The translations under genes and the position numbers were made by a program. Positions 60,712-64,000 of a stretch of 64,000 bases of DNA are shown here, piece after piece. The notes beneath the pieces were generated by a model that saw only the letters and a list, made by a program, of their open reading frames with translations, was not told where the DNA came from and did no database searches. Position 1 is the first letter of the stretch; the number at the start of each line of letters is the position of its first letter. Origin of the DNA: Citrobacter freundii (GTDB taxonomy: Bacteria > Pseudomonadota > Gammaproteobacteria > Enterobacterales > Enterobacteriaceae); assembly GCF_029717145.1 (NCBI RefSeq), contig NZ_CP099222.1, forward strand, positions 1,612,001 to 1,676,000. Reading direction: 5' to 3'.

Positions 60712-61712
60712 CGCGCCTCCCGTTGCTCACGCAGGCGCATTAATCCGCTGGCGTAGCGGGTAAAGTCCAACTGATTGACCGTATCCAGTTCCTGTTTCAA
60801 CATAGGGTCAATCGCGCCGACGCCGTGCAGTGCGCCGCAAATTGCCGTCGCCATGGCACCGATGGTGTCGGTGTCACCGCCAAGATTCGCACACAAAATA
60901 GCGCAGCGCTTAGGGTCGGTGTGTGCCAGTTCCACCATGGCGATAGCGCAGGGCACGGATTCAATGGTGCTGGTGCCAGCTCCCACCACCTGATACAGCT
61001 GCTCACTGGCAGACTCGATACCGTTAGCATCGCGGACGATTTTCAGTGCCAGTTCGAGGCGCGCCGCGAGCGATGCGCTAAAGGTGGTGATCCGTTTTTG
61101 CTGGGCGTGGTGGGCAATGGCGGGAAGCGCATCGACAATATCGCACCATTGTTCGCCGTCGATCGCGCGCGACACTGCCCACGCGATAACCACGGCCCCG
61201 GCCACCGCCAGATCCGATTTATGCGTCGGGCTGGACGCCAGCGCCACATCATCAATGAAGGCATCAAGATCGTGTGCGGGTAGCAGGCAGCCTAACGGTG
61301 AAACTCGCATGGCCGCACCGTTGGTGACACCGTTGTTTTCCAGCTCAGTAACGGGTTTTCCGTCGCGGATGGCCTTAAGGGCAATCTTCGAGGTGGGGCC
61401 CAGCACGTTTTTATTGAAGGCATCGAAATCTTCTGCCCAGGCCAGGATATTTCGGCCAATGACGTCGGGGACAATTTTCCCGTCGCATTCCAGCAGAGCA
61501 TCTGCCAGGCACAGCGCCATGGCTGTGTCATCAGTGAACTCCGCCTGGTTAAAATAGCAGGCGGCGTTATTTTCCGCGGGGCCGGGCAAAAAGCGGTCGA
61601 TCCAGCCAAAGTGTGCTTTCACGCGGGTTCTGGGCCATAGCTCTGACGGCATGCCCATCGCATCCCCTAACGCCTGCCCATAAAGAGCACCGAGAATACG
61701 CTCTGCTTTCAT
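60708..61712 (-). CDS. yegU: ADP-ribosylglycohydrolase-family protein YegU
   Basis: This 334-residue protein has the dinuclear-magnesium motifs of the ARH/DraG family: ALGDAMGMPSE near residue 15, FTDDTAMALCLADAL near residue 60, and GGDTDTIGAMATAICGA near residue 285. It likely cleaves an ADP-ribosyl N- or O-glycosidic bond; the target is unknown. Four-base overlaps with yegT upstream and yegV downstream make a tightly coupled operon with a nucleoside transporter and a kinase. Confidence 0.94.
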   Translation of the reverse strand: MKAERILGALYGQALGDAMGMPSELWPRTRVKAHFGWIDRFLPGPAENNAACYFNQAEFTDDTAMALCLADALLECDGKIVPDVIGRNILAWAEDFDAFNKNVLGPTSKIALKAIRDGKPVTELENNGVTNGAAMRVSPLGCLLPAHDLDAFIDDVALASSPTHKSDLAVAGAVVIAWAVSRAIDGEQWCDIVDALPAIAHHAQQKRITTFSASLAARLELALKIVRDANGIESASEQLYQVVGAGTSTIESVPCAIAMVELAHTDPKRCAILCANLGGDTDTIGAMATAICGALHGVGAIDPMLKQELDTVNQLDFTRYASGLMRLREQREAR

Positions 61713-62986
61713 TTTACTTCCCCTTTTTTCAATGCCAGATCGCGGTCGTTCACGTTAATTGCGGTGATTTCTTTGTCAGACTCGCGAAAGAAAATCATAA
61801 ACAGTACGGCAATGACGGCAATCATGACTGCGCCAAATCCCCACATGCCCGCCCAGTTAAAGGTGAGACCGTTAACCGGTTCTTTATACGCAAACATTTT
61901 TTCCATCATCACCCCGCCCAAGCGATAGCCCAGCAGACTACCGAATCCCTGACAGCAGAGGGTGATCAACCCCTGTGCGGCGGTACGCATATGCACAGGC
62001 GCTTTTTTATCCACGTAGATATAGGCCGTAACATAGTAGAAATCGTAACTGACGCCGTGCAGCAGAATGCCGAGAAACAGCAGTGCGTAGGTGAAATATT
62101 CTTCCGCGCCGCCGTAGACGAAAAAGCCATAGCGGATCGCTGCAGTAATAAGACCAAGCAATAATACCTTTTTAATGCCAAAGCGCTTAGTAAAGAACGG
62201 CAGCGCCAGCATAAAGAAGATTTCTGAGAACTGACCCAGCGTCATCCAGCCGGTGGCATTTTTCATTCCGACTTCGGTTAGGTAACCATTGGCGAAGATG
62301 TAGTAAAACGCCAGCGGCATCGCAAACAGGAACGAACAGAAGAAAAAGACAAGGAAGTTCTTATCACGCAGCAGGATCAGTGCATCCAGCCCCAGCATGA
62401 CTTTGATATCCATCTTGCCGGTACTTTTTGGCGGCGTATCCGGCAAGAAGAAGGCGAAGACACCCAGCAGCGCGGAGCTCCCGGCGGTGACCAGCAACGG
62501 GATATTGGTGGGGGAGATATCGCCGTAGCCCAGCATTTGCGGTAAGAACCCGCAGGCTAAACCGGAGGCAATCCAGCCAATGGTGCCCATCACGCGGATG
62601 CGTGGGAAGTCACGCTCGACGTCCGGGACGTTGGCAAAGGCAATACTGTTGGTCAGCGCAATGGTGGGCATATAGGTCAGTGAATACGCCAACAATAGCG
62701 GGAAGAAGCCGCCGAAGGTGGTCTGCTGCGCGGCGAAGTACATCAGAATGGCGCCGACGAACATTAACACCGCCAGGACTTTTTGCGCGGAGAAAAAGCG
62801 GTCAGTGAGCGAACCGACAAAAATCGGTGACAGGATTGCGGCAATGGCGGTACAGGCGTAGGACCAGCCAATTTCTCCGGCGCTGAATCCGCTTTTACTC
62901 AGCCACAGCCAAAGCGGTACAAACCAGGCGCCCCAGATAAACCACTCCACGAACATCATGAACGACAGCTTTGCTGTAGTTTTCAT
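61709..62986 (-). CDS. yegT: Nucleoside transporter YegT (NHS family, MFS)
   Basis: This 425-residue inner-membrane protein has 12 predicted helices and matches the NupG/XapB nucleoside:H+ symporter family (FMMFVEWFIWGAWFVPLW, RVMGTIGWIASGL, GVSYDFYYVTAYIYVD). The start MKTTAKLSFM follows AAGGATGTAAAG; an ATG five codons earlier lies upstream of that site. It is the first gene of yegTUV. The importer-hydrolase-kinase set suggests uptake and breakdown of a nucleoside-like or ADP-ribosyl compound. Confidence 0.95.
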   Translation of the reverse strand: MKTTAKLSFMMFVEWFIWGAWFVPLWLWLSKSGFSAGEIGWSYACTAIAAILSPIFVGSLTDRFFSAQKVLAVLMFVGAILMYFAAQQTTFGGFFPLLLAYSLTYMPTIALTNSIAFANVPDVERDFPRIRVMGTIGWIASGLACGFLPQMLGYGDISPTNIPLLVTAGSSALLGVFAFFLPDTPPKSTGKMDIKVMLGLDALILLRDKNFLVFFFCSFLFAMPLAFYYIFANGYLTEVGMKNATGWMTLGQFSEIFFMLALPFFTKRFGIKKVLLLGLITAAIRYGFFVYGGAEEYFTYALLFLGILLHGVSYDFYYVTAYIYVDKKAPVHMRTAAQGLITLCCQGFGSLLGYRLGGVMMEKMFAYKEPVNGLTFNWAGMWGFGAVMIAVIAVLFMIFFRESDKEITAINVNDRDLALKKGEVK

Positions 62987-63239
62987 CTTTACATCCTTCA
63001 TGACAGGTAAGGTACGTTTTCATAGTACCAGTAGATAATACCTTTAAAATACCTTTGTGTTTTAATTTTGACCGCCTTAACGTTTTTTAATGCCTGAATC
63101 GAGCCAGCGGAAATGACTGAAAAGTGCGCTAAAGATGGAAAAAAAGCGCAGTCGGTACCAGGCTTATGGCTGCCCGCAACAAGGCGGGTCAGGACAATTC
63201 ACATTCCGGTATCCAACCGGAACTTACGGGAGCATAGCT

Positions 63240-64000
63240 ATGACTGATATTGCGCAGTTGCTTGGCAAAGATGCCGACAACCTTTTACAGCATCGTTGTA
63301 TGACCATTCCTTCTGACCAACTTTACCTGCCAGGGCATGATTACGTCGACCGCGTGATGGTAGACAATAATCGTCCGCCTGCCGTGCTGCGTAATATGCA
63401 GACGCTGTACAACACGGGCCGACTCGCTGGCACGGGATACCTGTCGATTCTGCCGGTCGACCAGGGCGTGGAGCATTCCGCCGGAGCCTCGTTTGCCGCC
63501 AACCCGTTGTACTTTGATCCGAAGAATATTGTGGAGCTAGCTATCGAAGCGGGCTGTAACTGCGTGGCGTCGACCTACGGCGTGCTGGCTTCCGTATCTC
63601 GTCGCTATGCACACCGTATTCCGTTCCTCGTAAAAATTAACCACAACGAAACGCTCAGCTACCCGAATACCTTTGACCAGACGCTGTATGCCAGTGTGGA
63701 GCAGGCATTCAATATGGGCGTGGTGGCGGTCGGGGCTACGATCTATTTTGGCTCAGAGGAATCGCGTCGTCAGATTGAAGAGATTTCTGCAGCGTTTGAA
63801 CGTGCGCATGAACTGGGGATGGTGACGGTGCTGTGGGCCTATCTGCGCAACTCCGCATTTAAGAAAGACGGGGTGGATTATCACGTTTCCGCCGACCTGA
63901 CCGGGCAGGCAAACCACCTGGCGGCCACCATCGGGGCGGATATTGTTAAGCAGAAAATGGCGGAAAATAACGGCGGGTATAAGGCCGTTAACTTTGGCTA
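63240..64000 (+). CDS. fbaB: Class I fructose-bisphosphate aldolase FbaB (3' end cut by window)
   Basis: The first 253 codons are present and the gene runs off the right edge. The protein begins [18 protein letters not shown] and contains [12 protein letters not shown], the archaeal-type class I aldolase active-site region. The Schiff-base lysine is K237 in ADIVKQKM. It cleaves fructose 1,6-bisphosphate during gluconeogenic growth. The start follows ACGGGAGCATAGCT. It is divergent from yegT across 253 bp. Confidence 0.95.
   Translation, partial: MTDIAQLLGKDADNLLQHRCMTIPSDQLYLPGHDYVDRVMVDNNRPPAVLRNMQTLYNTGRLAGTGYLSILPVDQGVEHSAGASFAANPLYFDPKNIVELAIEAGCNCVASTYGVLASVSRRYAHRIPFLVKINHNETLSYPNTFDQTLYASVEQAFNMGVVAVGATIYFGSEESRRQIEEISAAFERAHELGMVTVLWAYLRNSAFKKDGVDYHVSADLTGQANHLAATIGADIVKQKMAENNGGYKAVNFG

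Overview
The window is a chromosomal backbone segment from a member of the Enterobacteriaceae close to Escherichia, Salmonella and Citrobacter. Most proteins are recognisable as close relatives of E. coli K-12 proteins, and the gene order follows the E. coli block from yeiP to fbaB with few breaks. The intact mdtQ, the complete yeh (stc-type) fimbrial operon, and the differences from E. coli listed below make Citrobacter my best guess. The genus is an inference; I made no database comparison, and all statements about E. coli come from memory.

Layout. Positions 1-8900 hold the start of yeiP, yeiW, the sugar exporter setB, the Cra-controlled fructose PTS operon fruBKA, DNA-repair nuclease nfo, and the divergent pair yeiH/yeiE. 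Positions 9000-15900 hold lysine permease lysP, a Fur-boxed TonB-dependent receptor at the cirA position, formaldehyde-detoxification esterase fghB, folE and yeiB. Positions 16000-21000 are the galactose regulon: repressor galS and the mglBAC ABC importer, each preceded by a Gal operator and a CRP site. Positions 21000-28300 carry pyrimidine reduction (preTA), yeiS, sanA, cytidine deaminase cdd with a CRP/CytR-type control region, yohKJ, dusC and the 27-residue membrane protein yohP. Positions 28350-35000 hold an unassigned methyltransferase, outer-membrane efflux protein mdtQ, yohD, yohC, pbpG and dld. Positions 35100-41450 hold bglX and the osmoprotectant importer osmF-yehYXW, followed by the 35-residue yohO. 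Positions 41590-49000 hold mlrA, the pyruvate two-component system btsSR, yehS, metG and mrp.

The accessory part is 49000-57300. It contains yehE, a perfect 768-bp IS1 with 9-bp target duplications, the chaperone-usher operon yehDCBA, an orphan rcnB, two unrecognised small exported proteins that each carry one CX9C cysteine pair, and about 770 bp of AT-rich gene-free DNA. It ends at the TPP riboswitch in front of thiMD. The last part is yegW, the convergent operon yegTUV (nucleoside transporter, ADP-ribosylglycohydrolase, PfkB kinase), and the first two thirds of fbaB.

Relative to the E. coli K-12 order that I remember, the pseudouridine/nucleoside block between nfo and fruA, yohF, rcnR-rcnA and yegX are absent. 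A methyltransferase gene, an IS1 and the two CX9C genes are extra. I found no CRISPR array, rRNA, tRNA, prophage or convincing new multi-gene defence system. The best candidates for undescribed biology are the CX9C pair, the divergent receptor at the cirA site, and the IS1-modified fimbrial promoter.
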